Assembly (NCBI GenBank): GCA_023807065.1
Contig: JAJJLU010000507.1
Span: 1-35,756 of the forward strand
DNA length: 35,756 nt
Direction of reading: 5' to 3'
DNA from: Isotricha intestinalis
Taxonomy: Eukaryota; Ciliophora; Litostomatea; Vestibuliferida; Isotrichidae
In this document: one piece after another, positions 1-9,462 of the stretch
Layout of the letters: each line of letters begins with the position of its first letter
Numbering within the stretch: the stretch's first letter is position 1
The notes under the pieces: generated by a model
Databases searched by the model: none
What the model was told of the DNA's origin: nothing
The model's input: only the letters and a program-made list of their open reading frames with translations
Made by a program: the position numbers and the translations under genes

Positions 1-2112
1 AATTGAATTTTGAAATTTATTTATATACTCTTTACATTCATTTAATTGTTTTTTTAAATTTATATTTTCATTTAATAATTTCTCATTTATATTATTTAAA
101 TTAACAATTTTTTTTTCTATATCTTTTTTTTCATTTAATATGTTTTTATTTTTTTGTTCATTCTCAAAAATTTTATCATTTAATTCTTTTAATTCTTGAA
201 TTAATTTTCTATTTTCTTTGGTTAATTCAATAATATCTTTAGTAGAAATTTTAAAAAATTCTGGAATAGAAGAAATAGATCTATACTTTATTATATTACT
301 ACATTTATCGTAATTTACATTATCTAAATTAAAATTTTTATTTATTCTTTCTAAATTATTTAATAAATTATCAACATTATCAATATAAGAATCTTTTTCA
401 ATTTTTTCATCTTTTTTATAATCATTTAATTCACTTTTTATATTATTTAATTCAATAGAATAATTTTTATTTTCTTTTTTTAAATCAGAAATTGAGATTT
501 CTAAATCAGAATTTTTTTGTAATAAATCATTGATTTGTCGAGATTGATTTTTTAAATTACATAAAGATTCATTATATTTATTTGAAAGAGAATCATAATT
601 AATTTTCATTTTATGATTTTCATCATTTAATTTTTTTTCATCTTCACATTTATTATTATACTTTTTATTAAAATCATCTTTTTCATCTTTTAAATTATTA
701 TAATCTTTTAATAAATTTTGATAATCAAAATCAGAGTCTGAAATTTTTTTGTTTAATTTATCAATTTCACTTTGTAAATTAGTTATTTCATTATTATGTT
801 TTTCCTTTAAATCTTTTATTTCATTTTCTTTATCAATTTTTTCAGTATTATAATTATGTAATTTATAAGCTTGCCTTTGATTAGCTATTATTGCTTCATT
901 AAGTTCTTCTTTTAAATTATTATATTCATTTAATAAATTTTCATTTTCCTTTTTTGCATTTAATAATTCTCTGTTTTGAAGAGTACAATTTTGTTTTAAA
1001 TCTTCATATTCTTCTTTTAATTGATTATTTAAATTTTCAATTGATTGATAATTATCAAATAGATTTTTTAATTTTTTATTATCATCATTTTTTTGCTTTA
1101 ATAATACTTGATTTTCATAATTCATTATATTTAATTTTTCAAAAAGTTCTTTTAATTCATTTTCTCTTGAATGAACTGTATCTGTTAATTTTTCAATTTC
1201 ATCTTTATAATGTAAAGTTAAACTAAATTTTTCTTTTATTTGTTTTAATGAATATGATAAATCATCTCTATCATTTCCTAAATTTTTTAAAGTTTGTAAT
1301 AATTTATCATTTTCAGATTTTATTTCTTTATTTTTTGTTTTTAATTCTTCTTTTTCTTTTTCATCTTCTTTTAATTGTTTTTTTATTCTATCATTTTCCA
1401 GATTCATAGCATAAAATTTATCTTCTTTCTTTTTATAATTATTTATTTCATTTTTTAAATTTGTTATTAATTTGGAATTTTCTTTTAATTGCTCTTCTTT
1501 TTCTTTATTCATTTTTTGATATTGTGTTAAATGATCTTTTAATTCATTATTTTCAGAGTTTAATTTTTGATTATTTTCATGTAAATTTTCTATTTCAGAA
1601 ATATTATTTTGTCTTTCAAGAGTTAAATTATTGTTTTTTTCTTTTTCTTCATTAATATTTTCTTTTAAAATAATATTTTGTTTATTTGAATCTTCATAGT
1701 TTTTATTTAATTCATTCATTTTATTAATTGTCTTTTCAAATTCTTCTTTTAATTCATCTAATTCTTTTTTATATAATTCACTTTCAGCTTTATATTTATT
1801 AAAATTTATAAAAAATTCACTCATATTTTTTTCATCATTTGCTTCTTTACCTTTTTCAATATTATAATTTTGAAATTCTTTTGATTGCTTAATAGAAGCA
1901 TTATAATTACCTTTAAATAAATTGCTTTCAATTGTTTGTTTTAAAATTTCAATATAAGTTCTTTGTTCTTCATTTATTATCATTTGCTTTCTTAAAGTTT
2001 GTTTAATTGAATCTTTTTCACTATTTAATTTTTGAATTTCAGTGTTGAAAGTATCATTTAATTTTGTAATTTCATTATTATAATCATTATTTAATTTAGT
2101 TATCATTATCAT
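1..2112 (-). CDS. Large coiled-coil protein, C-terminus cut off by window edge
   Basis: One reading frame runs without a stop from an ATG at 2112 down to base 1, 704 codons, and continues beyond the window. A TAA lies in frame two codons upstream of the ATG, so the start is well set; a second ATG follows two codons later. The product is almost entirely Lys, Glu, Asn, Leu and Asp in heptad-like patterns, indicating a long coiled coil. The only less regular stretch is a short region around NEAIIANQRQAYKLHNY near residue 400. I see no signal peptide, membrane segment or catalytic domain. Such proteins are often cytoskeletal, basal-body or tethering factors, but nothing here identifies which. The start is 295 bp from the divergent CDK start. 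The frame is real; the function is unknown. Confidence 0.85.
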   Translation of the reverse strand, partial: MIMITKLNNDYNNEITKLNDTFNTEIQKLNSEKDSIKQTLRKQMIINEEQRTYIEILKQTIESNLFKGNYNASIKQSKEFQNYNIEKGKEANDEKNMSEFFINFNKYKAESELYKKELDELKEEFEKTINKMNELNKNYEDSNKQNIILKENINEEKEKNNNLTLERQNNISEIENLHENNQKLNSENNELKDHLTQYQKMNKEKEEQLKENSKLITNLKNEINNYKKKEDKFYAMNLENDRIKKQLKEDEKEKEELKTKNKEIKSENDKLLQTLKNLGNDRDDLSYSLKQIKEKFSLTLHYKDEIEKLTDTVHSRENELKELFEKLNIMNYENQVLLKQKNDDNKKLKNLFDNYQSIENLNNQLKEEYEDLKQNCTLQNRELLNAKKENENLLNEYNNLKEELNEAIIANQRQAYKLHNYNTEKIDKENEIKDLKEKHNNEITNLQSEIDKLNKKISDSDFDYQNLLKDYNNLKDEKDDFNKKYNNKCEDEKKLNDENHKMKINYDSLSNKYNESLCNLKNQSRQINDLLQKNSDLEISISDLKKENKNYSIELNNIKSELNDYKKDEKIEKDSYIDNVDNLLNNLERINKNFNLDNVNYDKCSNIIKYRSISSIPEFFKISTKDIIELTKENRKLIQELKELNDKIFENEQKNKNILNEKKDIEKKIVNLNNINEKLLNENINLKKQLNECKEYINKFQNSI

Positions 2113-2407
2113 ACTTTACTTCCTTTACATAAATATAAATATTTCATATTTTTACTCAATTTTATACATTTTGTATTCAGAAATTCTCTCATAAAATGAA
2201 AATATTATTATATGCATTTTTCATAATATTATATATTTAAATTTTTTTAAAATTTAAAAAAGTAATATAATCCTATTTATCATTATCAATTAATATTTTT
2301 AAGAAAGGTGAAATTAAGAATAATATTTAATATAAAAAATAAAATATTTTTAAAATTTTGTCTGATTAAAAAGTAAATTAAAAGATTAAATATTTTGATT
2401 TTATAAA
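2113..2407. promoter_or_regulatory. Divergent intergenic promoter region, partly duplicated at 4252-4495
   Basis: This 295-bp gap separates two divergent start codons (coiled-coil gene on -, CDK on +), so it must hold both promoters. I see no obvious TATA box that stands out from the AT-rich background. Its right part (about 2317-2400) recurs inverted at 4252-4326, and its left part (about 2211-2320) recurs in direct orientation at 4380-4495. Confidence 0.55.
2317..2400 (+). repeat. Inverted repeat arm left of CDK gene (copy 1)
   Basis: Bases 2357-2400 match the reverse complement of 4252-4295 over 44 nt without a mismatch. After a gap of about 7 nt the match continues for about 30 nt more. 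The arm ends 7 bp before the CDK start codon, so it includes the 5' leader and proximal promoter of that gene. Confidence 0.8.
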
Positions 2408-3715
2408 ATGGAAATAGAAAAGCCAATATTTTCAGATGGAAGTTATTCTCCAAATTCATATAGTTCATCAAATGAAGCAGATCAATTAATAACAGATATA
2501 AATCAAAGAAATAAAATAGGACAAGGTTCATATGGAAGAGTATATAGATCAGCATATTTAACTGAAAATAATGAAAGAATAATAGTAGCACTTAAAAAAA
2601 TACCAATTAATATAAATGAAGGAGTACCATTAAATGCAGTTAGAGAAATATCAGTTTTAAAAGGATTAAATCATCCAAATATAGTTAAATTAATAGAAAC
2701 ATCAATAAAAGCACCAACTTCAAAAAAAAAAGGATTTGTATCCATAATATATGAATATATAGAACATGATATATCATCTTTACTCCAAGCAAAATTTATA
2801 TTTTCCCTTCCAAATATAAAATTAATATTATATCAAATATTAAAAGCAACCCAATATTTACATGGTAAAAGTATAATTCATAGAGATATAAAAACACAAA
2901 ACATATTAATAACACATGATGGAATAATAAAATTAGCTGATTTTGGTTTAGCAAGAACATTTAAAAAATTTTACCCAATTAAATTAAGGAAAATGTCACT
3001 TAATGTTGTAACATTATGGTATAGAGCACCTGAATTATTATTAAATAATGATAGATATGATATTTCAATTGATGTTTGGAGTATTGGATGTGTATTTGCT
3101 GAGTTATTAATTGGAAAACCAATTTTTCCTGGAAAAACTGTTATTGATGAAATACAAAAAATTTTTGAAATTATTGGAAGTCCTAATAGTGAGGAAATTA
3201 AAAGATTTAAATTTTTAGAATCTAATAATGATAATAAATTTTTTGATAATTTAATTCCTTCTGTTAATTATGATAATAAATTAAGAGAGTTTATTAATGA
3301 AAAAATGAAAAATGAAATCGATGATGATACTTATGATTTATTATCACAAATGTTGAAATTTAATTCTGAGGAAAGAATTTCTATTGATAAAGCTTTGAAA
3401 CATAAATTTTTTTCTGATATTGAAGAATTGGAAAAAAATAATGTTTTAAAAAATGAAATTAATAAAATTAAAGGTGAATATCATGGAATGAAATTAAGAA
3501 CTGTTAAAATTGAACAAATTGAAAATATTATAATTGAAAATGAACAAATTATTGATAAGGATATATATTATAAAAGAGAAAATGAAAAAAAGAAAAAAGG
3601 GAAAATATTACAAATTTTAAAAAATGAAGATGATGATTCTGAAAGTGGAATAATTAAATTTGATAATAGCGATAATGAAATAAAGAATAATTTAATGTCT
3701 TTGTTGAAATATTAA
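2408..3715 (+). CDS. Cyclin-dependent protein kinase (CMGC group, possibly CDK9/CDK12-like)
   Basis: A 435-residue Ser/Thr kinase. Visible motifs are the glycine loop GQGSYG (38-43), the ATP lysine in VALKKI (K63), a PSTAIRE-type helix PLNAVREI (74-81), HRD at 158-160 with K162, DFG at 178-180, and VVTLWYRAPE ending at 209. The PSTAIRE-like helix and the WYRAPE segment identify a cyclin-dependent kinase. The spacing from DFG Asp to the activation-loop phosphosite is 19 residues, as in CDK9, and LARTF resembles its LARAF, so a transcriptional CDK is plausible. FPGKTVIDEI resembles CDK10/11 instead, so the subfamily stays open. The T-loop site usually occupied by Thr is Ser197. The last 100 residues are a charged, low-complexity tail. 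The gene is intronless and ends at TAA. Confidence 0.9.
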   Translation: MEIEKPIFSDGSYSPNSYSSSNEADQLITDINQRNKIGQGSYGRVYRSAYLTENNERIIVALKKIPININEGVPLNAVREISVLKGLNHPNIVKLIETSIKAPTSKKKGFVSIIYEYIEHDISSLLQAKFIFSLPNIKLILYQILKATQYLHGKSIIHRDIKTQNILITHDGIIKLADFGLARTFKKFYPIKLRKMSLNVVTLWYRAPELLLNNDRYDISIDVWSIGCVFAELLIGKPIFPGKTVIDEIQKIFEIIGSPNSEEIKRFKFLESNNDNKFFDNLIPSVNYDNKLREFINEKMKNEIDDDTYDLLSQMLKFNSEERISIDKALKHKFFSDIEELEKNNVLKNEINKIKGEYHGMKLRTVKIEQIENIIIENEQIIDKDIYYKRENEKKKKGKILQILKNEDDDSESGIIKFDNSDNEIKNNLMSLLKY

Positions 3716-4251
3716 ATAATTATATCGTTTAAAATTTAAAGAAACAAATATACATTTTTATATGAATAAATATTTAATATATAATTATATTTTACAATAA
3801 GCACTAAAAGGTCTTTTTTATGTTTTAAATTTTGAATGATAATAACAATATTTCATTTTTAATTTTATCTTTTCCTTTTAATATTAATAATTAATTTCTG
3901 TTTTTTCAAATTGTATTGTTTAAAATTATAGAAATATTTTTCAGTTATTAATTCCTTTACTTATTATTCCATAAAATAAAATAACATATTAATAGAATAA
4001 TCATTAATAAATTAAATTCAATAATACTAACATTATTGAAAAAAGAGTTAATTTATTTTATATTCTTTTAACATTATTTTTTATCATTTCCATTATATTA
4101 TTTATTTGCTTAATTTTGATAATTCAAAATTTAATGATTAATTTTTTGAAATAGCTTTATTTATTTTTTCCTTTTTTCAGTAATCTCACTATTTTTTTTT
4201 AAATGTTTTCTCATTATTAGTTTATTAAAATTTAAAATCTTTAATTTATAC
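3716..4251. other. Gene-free interval downstream of CDK
   Basis: Very AT-rich, with stops in all frames. It is the 3' side of both the CDK (+) and the next gene (-). On the minus strand a 17-codon ORF starts at 4214, 38 bp from the inverted promoter copy at 4252-4326; it is too short to call. No RNA gene was recognised. Confidence 0.5.
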
Positions 4252-4326
4252 AATCAAAATATTTAATCTTTTAATTTACTTTTTAATCAGACAAAAAAAA
4301 TATTTTATTTTTTATATTAAATATTT
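4252..4326 (-). repeat. Inverted repeat arm right of CDK gene (copy 2)
   Basis: Reverse-complement copy of the CDK-proximal promoter sequence at about 2317-2400. The first 44 nt are identical to it, followed by a 7-nt deletion and further identity. Together the arms enclose the whole CDK gene. Confidence 0.8.
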
Positions 4327-4379
4327 AAATTTAATATGTTAAATATTCAACAATTTTACTTTATTATTAATAGTTATTT

Positions 4380-4495
4380 TATATATTTTTCATGATATTA
4401 TAGATTTAAATATTTTTTAAAAATTTAAAAAAAGAATGATAATCCCATTTATCATTATCAATTATTATTTATAATCAAAAGTTAAAATTAAGAAT
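4380..4495 (+). repeat. Direct repeat of 2211-2320
   Basis: Imperfect direct copy of the left part of the 2113-2407 promoter region. It shares blocks such as TTTATCATTATCAATTA and AAAATTAAGAA, with scattered substitutions and small indels. It lies between two convergent genes, so it is not in the promoter position of any recognised gene. Confidence 0.7.
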
Positions 4496-4519
4496 TTACT
4501 TGTATTAATATTTTTTTGA

Positions 4520-5419
4520 TTATTCTTTTTTGAAAATTAATTTTTCTTTTTCTAATTGAACATTCATTAAAGTGAATATTTTTCTATTAAAAGAAGGTCC
4601 ATTACTAGTAATCATATTTTTGTTTTCAAGAAGTAAATTTTTACATTTATTTTTAAAATTATTATTTTCATAAGAAGTAAAATAAGAATGTACTAAATGA
4701 CTAATTTCTTTATTTTTCATAGAACCAAAAGTTGGAGAATTTTTCGGAGATTTTTGTTTTATATATCTTTGAAAATTAACATTCTTTGAAGATTTATTTT
4801 TGTTGTATTTTTCAATATCATTTTTTTTTGAATTTTTCATTATTATAACTGATAAATTTTTTTGAGATTTAAAAACATTTTCATTTTTACGAAGAGCATT
4901 TAACATTTTTGTCTTTTTTCTTCTTCTAATTAAATGTTTTGCTAATTGTCTTAAAAAATGAATTGAAGATTTACTATTATCATTATTTTTAAAATTATAT
5001 ATATTAAAAGGAGTATTTCCATGATTTGAAGAAACAGGATTTTCATTTGTACATTGAGATGTCTTTGATAAAGGCGAAGAATCTAAATTTGACAAATTTT
5101 TAAAAAAATTTTGATTTTTTCTTTCAGAAATTAATTTTTTCTTTAACTTATATTCAACTTCTATAATCGGTGTGAATTCAATTTCAATTTCTTTTTTTTC
5201 TTTATTAATCAAATTTTGCGCTAAAATAAATTTTCTATCTATAGAAAAAGATTCACAAGGATTTTCAATATTAATTTCTATATTAGAATACATATTATAA
5301 TATATATGAGGAGATATAGAATTCATTTTTGTTTTATTTGATTTAAAATGCTCAACATCTGATTCTGTATTTAATAATAAAAGAGTTCTAACTTTATTAG
5401 CTTTTATTTCATTTCTCAT
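4520..5419 (-). CDS. Hypothetical basic protein, 299 residues
   Basis: A clean 299-codon frame ending at TAA, with its ATG only 50 bp from the divergent CPSF2 start. I do not recognise a family. The first 100 residues are mixed and could fold, including a short conserved-looking stretch around CESFSIDRKFILAQNLI. The middle is Ser/Asn-rich and followed by a strongly basic patch RRRKKTK near residue 167. The remainder is Lys/Asn/Ser-rich and probably disordered. There is no signal peptide or membrane segment. The basic patch might be a nuclear or nucleic-acid-binding element, which is inference. Its reality is supported by frame length, composition and the shared compact promoter. Confidence 0.75.
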   Translation of the reverse strand: MRNEIKANKVRTLLLLNTESDVEHFKSNKTKMNSISPHIYYNMYSNIEINIENPCESFSIDRKFILAQNLINKEKKEIEIEFTPIIEVEYKLKKKLISERKNQNFFKNLSNLDSSPLSKTSQCTNENPVSSNHGNTPFNIYNFKNNDNSKSSIHFLRQLAKHLIRRRKKTKMLNALRKNENVFKSQKNLSVIIMKNSKKNDIEKYNKNKSSKNVNFQRYIKQKSPKNSPTFGSMKNKEISHLVHSYFTSYENNNFKNKCKNLLLENKNMITSNGPSFNRKIFTLMNVQLEKEKLIFKKE

Positions 5420-5469
5420 TGATATAAATAATATTTAAATTAAATTAAAAATTTTATTAATATATAAAA
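5420..5469. promoter_or_regulatory. 50-bp bidirectional promoter
   Basis: Only 50 bp separate the start codons of the hypothetical gene (-) and CPSF2 (+), so transcription signals for both must lie in or around this gap. It is nearly pure A+T. The plus-strand start context is TATAAAAATG. Confidence 0.5.
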
Positions 5470-7755
5470 ATGAGAAATTCATTTCCATTCGAAATAAAAC
5501 CAATATTAACATTATCAAAGGATAAAGCAATAAGTACCTTAATAAAAATAAATAAATTAAATTTACTTTTTGATTGTGGATGGAATGATTCATTTACAGA
5601 AGAAATAAGATATAAATATCAAAATTTTATAAGTGAAAATCAGCCAGATGCAATTTTTTTAAGTAATAATAGTTTAAATTATTTTGGAGCTCTTCCTTAT
5701 ATAATGTCATTATTAAAATCAAAAAAAAAAATAAAAATATATTCCACAACTCCAATTTCCAAGTTAGGAATTTATATAATGAGAGACACATATATTGGTC
5801 TATTAGAAAGTAGAAAAAATCCATTTAATTTTGAAATAAATAAAGAAACTTTAAATAAATATTTTTTTTCAATTAATGATTTAAAATTTCAACAAAATAT
5901 AGAATTATCTATTGAGCCAAGTGATGAAATAAAATTAAAAATAACTCCTCTTCCTTCTGGTTTTACTCTTGGAGGATGTGTTTGGAAATTAAATTATAAA
6001 TTTTATAATTTTTTATATGCTCCTCAATTTTCAATAGAACCAAAATTTATTACTGATTCTTTTTCTTATCAAAAATTAAAAGGAATAAATTTTATAATAA
6101 CAGACACGTTAATAAACGACCAATTATCAATTATTAGAACAGAAGAAGAAAAGCAATTTAAACTAATTTTTTTAGATAATTTAGACAAAAAAAAAAATTT
6201 TTTTATTCCATGTGACAGTGTGAATGTAACATTAGAAATGATAATAAAAATAGAAAAAATATTAAAAGAATTTACATCTTTTAACAGAGAAGATAAACCA
6301 GAATATAAAGTTTTAGTATGTGGAAGTTGTAGCAATGAAATAACAGATGGAGTAAATAGTTTAATAGAATTTTTAAGTACTGATATAAGTAAACAATTTT
6401 ATTCTTTTGTTGATAAACCATTTAATTTTCAATATATATCTTGTATTAAAAATATGGAAGAATATGATAAATTTATTAATAGCGGAGGAGGGATTGATAC
6501 TAATATTCCTGCTCCAAAGAATGGAATTAGATATATTATTCTTGCTAGTTTTGAAAGTTTAAATATTGGAATGAGTCATAATATTTTTCCTAAAATTTGC
6601 AGTGATCAAAATACTGTTATGATTCTTTTAAAAAATAATTTTAATGATGGAAGTGTTATTAATTATATTATTAATCAAATTTTTATCAATAAACAAAATA
6701 TTGTTAATTTTGAAGAAAGAATTGTTGTTGAAAGAAAAAATGTTGAAGATGAAGAAGAAGAAGAAAAAGAAATTGAAGAAAAAAATAAAGAACAAGAAAA
6801 AAAAGAAGAAAATATGAAAAAAATTCAAATAAAAGAAAAAGAATTATTAAAAATAAGACATTCTAAATTATTTTCTGAAGAAAGGCAATTTTTAATGTTT
6901 AGTTATGATAATAAAGAAAGATTTTCTGATTTTGGAATTAAATTACCAAAAGAAGAATTAGAAATAATAAAAGAATTAAATAAATTAAGAAATCCAACTT
7001 TTAGTTCTTCTTTTGAAAAATTTAAACAAAATGAAAATAGTATAAAAGAAAATAAATTTAGATTTGAATATTCACTTCCTTTATCTTTAAAAATTGAAAA
7101 TATATCAATTAAAATTAACTGTCAGATTTTATTCTTTAATTTTTTATCCGATATTGATTCTTTAAGTAAATGTATTATTTTAAATGAAATAAATCCAAAA
7201 GATGAAATTATTTTTTTAGGAGAATTAAACAATCAATTACCAATTAATTTAAAAAATAAATTTACTTTTTTAAAAGAAAATGAAAATTATTATAAAGATT
7301 TAAGTGATAATATACTTACTTTTAAATATGATTCTTCTTTTTTATTAAAAGGAAAACATTTAAATATTGACAATTTAAATGATAATTTATATGAATTTAA
7401 TACTGGATTTTTGAAAATAAAAAGAAATAGAAATAAAATTCTAAGTATTGTTGCTTGTGATGATTATATGAATGAAAAAGAAATTATAAATCTTAATAAT
7501 GGAAAAGAAGATGATTATAATTTTTTCTATAAAAAAAATGATATGAAATTAATAGAAATAAAAAAAAAAATTGAGGAAGAATTAAAAGAAAAATTTTTCA
7601 TTGTAAATCAAGCAATTATTGATAAAAATAAAAGTATTTCTATTAAAATTGAGAATAATGAAATAATAATTGATGGAGGATTTGATGAAAAATATTTTAA
7701 AATAAGAAATTTTATATACCAAAATTATATAAGTAATATAAATGATAATAAGTAA
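5470..7755 (+). CDS. CPSF2: Cleavage and polyadenylation specificity factor subunit 2 (CPSF100/Cft2)
   Basis: A 761-residue protein, close to human CPSF2 (about 780). It is a non-catalytic metallo-beta-lactamase/beta-CASP subunit of the nuclear complex that cleaves and polyadenylates pre-mRNA. Family landmarks in order: LLFDCGWND near residue 33; LSNNSLNYFGALPY at about 64-77, matching the LSHPDxxHLGALPY segment of CPSF2; ITPLPSGFTLGGCVWK around residue 160; a FIITD segment near 210; and ERFSDFGIK at 484-492, matching the conserved (E)YGxxI segment of Cft2. The metal-binding His and Asp of the HxHxDH motif are absent, as expected for this pseudo-enzyme but carried further here. A Glu/Lys-rich insert spans about 425-455. 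CPSF73 or Integrator paralogues are less likely because the zinc ligands are missing. It ends at TAA. Confidence 0.88.
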   Translation: MRNSFPFEIKPILTLSKDKAISTLIKINKLNLLFDCGWNDSFTEEIRYKYQNFISENQPDAIFLSNNSLNYFGALPYIMSLLKSKKKIKIYSTTPISKLGIYIMRDTYIGLLESRKNPFNFEINKETLNKYFFSINDLKFQQNIELSIEPSDEIKLKITPLPSGFTLGGCVWKLNYKFYNFLYAPQFSIEPKFITDSFSYQKLKGINFIITDTLINDQLSIIRTEEEKQFKLIFLDNLDKKKNFFIPCDSVNVTLEMIIKIEKILKEFTSFNREDKPEYKVLVCGSCSNEITDGVNSLIEFLSTDISKQFYSFVDKPFNFQYISCIKNMEEYDKFINSGGGIDTNIPAPKNGIRYIILASFESLNIGMSHNIFPKICSDQNTVMILLKNNFNDGSVINYIINQIFINKQNIVNFEERIVVERKNVEDEEEEEKEIEEKNKEQEKKEENMKKIQIKEKELLKIRHSKLFSEERQFLMFSYDNKERFSDFGIKLPKEELEIIKELNKLRNPTFSSSFEKFKQNENSIKENKFRFEYSLPLSLKIENISIKINCQILFFNFLSDIDSLSKCIILNEINPKDEIIFLGELNNQLPINLKNKFTFLKENENYYKDLSDNILTFKYDSSFLLKGKHLNIDNLNDNLYEFNTGFLKIKRNRNKILSIVACDDYMNEKEIINLNNGKEDDYNFFYKKNDMKLIEIKKKIEEELKEKFFIVNQAIIDKNKSISIKIENNEIIIDGGFDEKYFKIRNFIYQNYISNINDNK

Positions 7756-7846
7756 ATAAAATATAATTTAAATTAAAATTATAAAATATATAATTATTAT
7801 TTATATTTTTTAATAAATTGTTTTATAATTTAATTAAAAAATTTTA

Positions 7847-8928
7847 ATGTATTTAGGATGGAAAAATACTACAAAAAAAAAATTTGAAACTCCAATTTTA
7901 AAAAACGTATATTTAACTTTTAATGATATATAAAAAATTAGGAAGAATTTATAAGGAATACATCTTTAATATCAAAAATAAATAATAAAGTAATAAACCC
8001 AGAAAGAATTTTCAAAAATCCAATAAATAAAAAAAAAAGACAATCATCATGTAATTCAATAATAATAACATCAATAACTAGAACAGGAGAAGAATCAGAA
8101 AACACAATAAAACAAAATTCTTATTTATCTTCAAAAAATAAATATCCTAAAACTGAAAGAAAAAAAAAATTTCCTTTTAATCAAATGAAAATAAGTCAAA
8201 GTTCAAGAGAAAAAAAAAGAAATGAAAAAATAAAAGAAAGTTTAAATAAATATATAATAAAGAATAAAAAAGAAATATTATTAACAGGAAATAAAAGATA
8301 TGAATCAAAATCAGGAGAATATTATTTAAAAAATAAAAAAGATAATATTTATTTAATTCCTATTCCTATTTCAAAAAGACCTTCTTCTTCAATTAATTCA
8401 AATGATTATTCAAAGAATAATTTAAGAAAAGCAAAAGAAAAAGCAATTTTATTAAGAAGAATTAGATATTCTTATGATGTTAAAGAAAGAACTAATCAAT
8501 CTATTGAAAATTTAGCTTATAAAATTTATAATAAAAATTCTATTATTTTAATTCAAAGATGGTGGAGAACTTTAATTTCTGTTATTTTTATACAAAAAGT
8601 TTTTAGAGGGTTTTATTATAGAAAAAACAATCATTTTAATTTAGGTAAAAAAAGTTTTAGGAAAATTTATGATAATATGAAAGATAAAAAAGTTATTAAA
8701 AAAATTTCAGATAAAATTCCTATTATGAATAATATTAAAAAACATAATTTCACTCCTCAACATAATCAAAAAACACATAAGTTAATTAAAGTTAGTCCTA
8801 AATTAAGAAAAAATCATAGTAATGAAATTATTATATCAGATAAGAATAAAAAAAAAATAAATTCAAATGTTTTAGATTTAATTCGAAAAATAAAAATAAA
8901 ATATATAAAATATTTTGATAAAAAATAA
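7847..8928 (+). CDS. IQ-motif protein with a 35-nt intron near its start
   Basis: The frame from the first in-frame ATG after the last stop (8185) is clearly too short, because coding-like codons extend upstream to 7942. Joining exon 7847-7906 (20 codons) to 7942-8928 across a GTATAT...AAATTAG intron gives one frame of 348 residues. The start context is AATTTTAATG. Joined residues about 222-245 contain two overlapping IQ-like motifs, LIQRWWR and FIQKVFRGFYYRK, which typically bind calmodulin or a related EF-hand light chain. The rest is Lys/Asn/Ser-rich and basic, with no membrane segment. A cytoskeletal or centrosomal role would be typical, but it is not shown. The gene follows CPSF2 in the same orientation, 91 bp after its stop. 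Confidence 0.75.
7907..7941 (+). other. Predicted 35-nt spliceosomal intron
   Basis: Starts GTATAT and ends AAATTAG. It contains in-frame stops, and its removal restores a single frame from the ATG at 7847 (phase 0, between Asn20 and Glu21). The length is in the short range usual for ciliates. Confidence 0.7.
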
Positions 8929-9462
8929 TTTATTTAATTTTATGTTAAAAAAAATTCAAAAAAAAAATATTTAAAAAATTATTTATTCGAAAAAAAAAAG
9001 TAATCTTAAGGCATAATTTTTTAGCTTCTTTCCTATTATTCTCCTTTTTGTTATTTATTCAATATTCAATTTTTTCAAAGTAATAGGAAGATAACTTTTC
9101 TCTAATAATTTAAATATCTTTTCAATTTTTAAACAGATATATTATCCTTTTTTTGTTTGTAAATACAGCAATTTATATCTTTTTATATTCTTAACCAATT
9201 ATTGATTAAATAATTGAATAATATTTAGTAATTTCCCATAAGAATTTTATTATTACTGGAATTCTTAAATTATCCTTCTATTCTCTTATTGACTTTAATT
9301 TTCTTATTTCTTATTTTTTTTCTCATTTCTTTAATATTATAATTTTTTTATTTTTAATTTTTATTTTATTTTAAAATATTTTTTTAGAAATGAGTTTTCT
9401 TAAATATTTGGATTTAAATATTATTAATTCTTTTATTTATTAGTTTTTTATTTTATTTTTTT
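8929..9462. other. Convergent intergenic region
   Basis: 534 bp between the 3' ends of the IQ gene (+) and the V-ATPase A gene (-). No ORF or RNA gene recognised. An 11-bp inverted repeat (TTCCTATTATT at 9030-9040 against AGTAATAGGAA at 9079-9089, one G-U pair, 38-nt loop) is the only structured element I see. Confidence 0.5.

Noticed and set aside
954..1655. Plus-strand ORFs of 64-90 codons rich in Leu, Phe, Tyr and Ile
   Set aside because: They are antisense shadows of the coiled-coil gene on the minus strand, which explains the whole stretch in one frame.
5406..5484. Both divergent genes begin with the same bases (ATGAGAAAT), forming a small inverted repeat around the 50-bp gap
   Set aside because: Nine bases of similarity in A-rich start contexts is weak, and the two proteins are otherwise unrelated.
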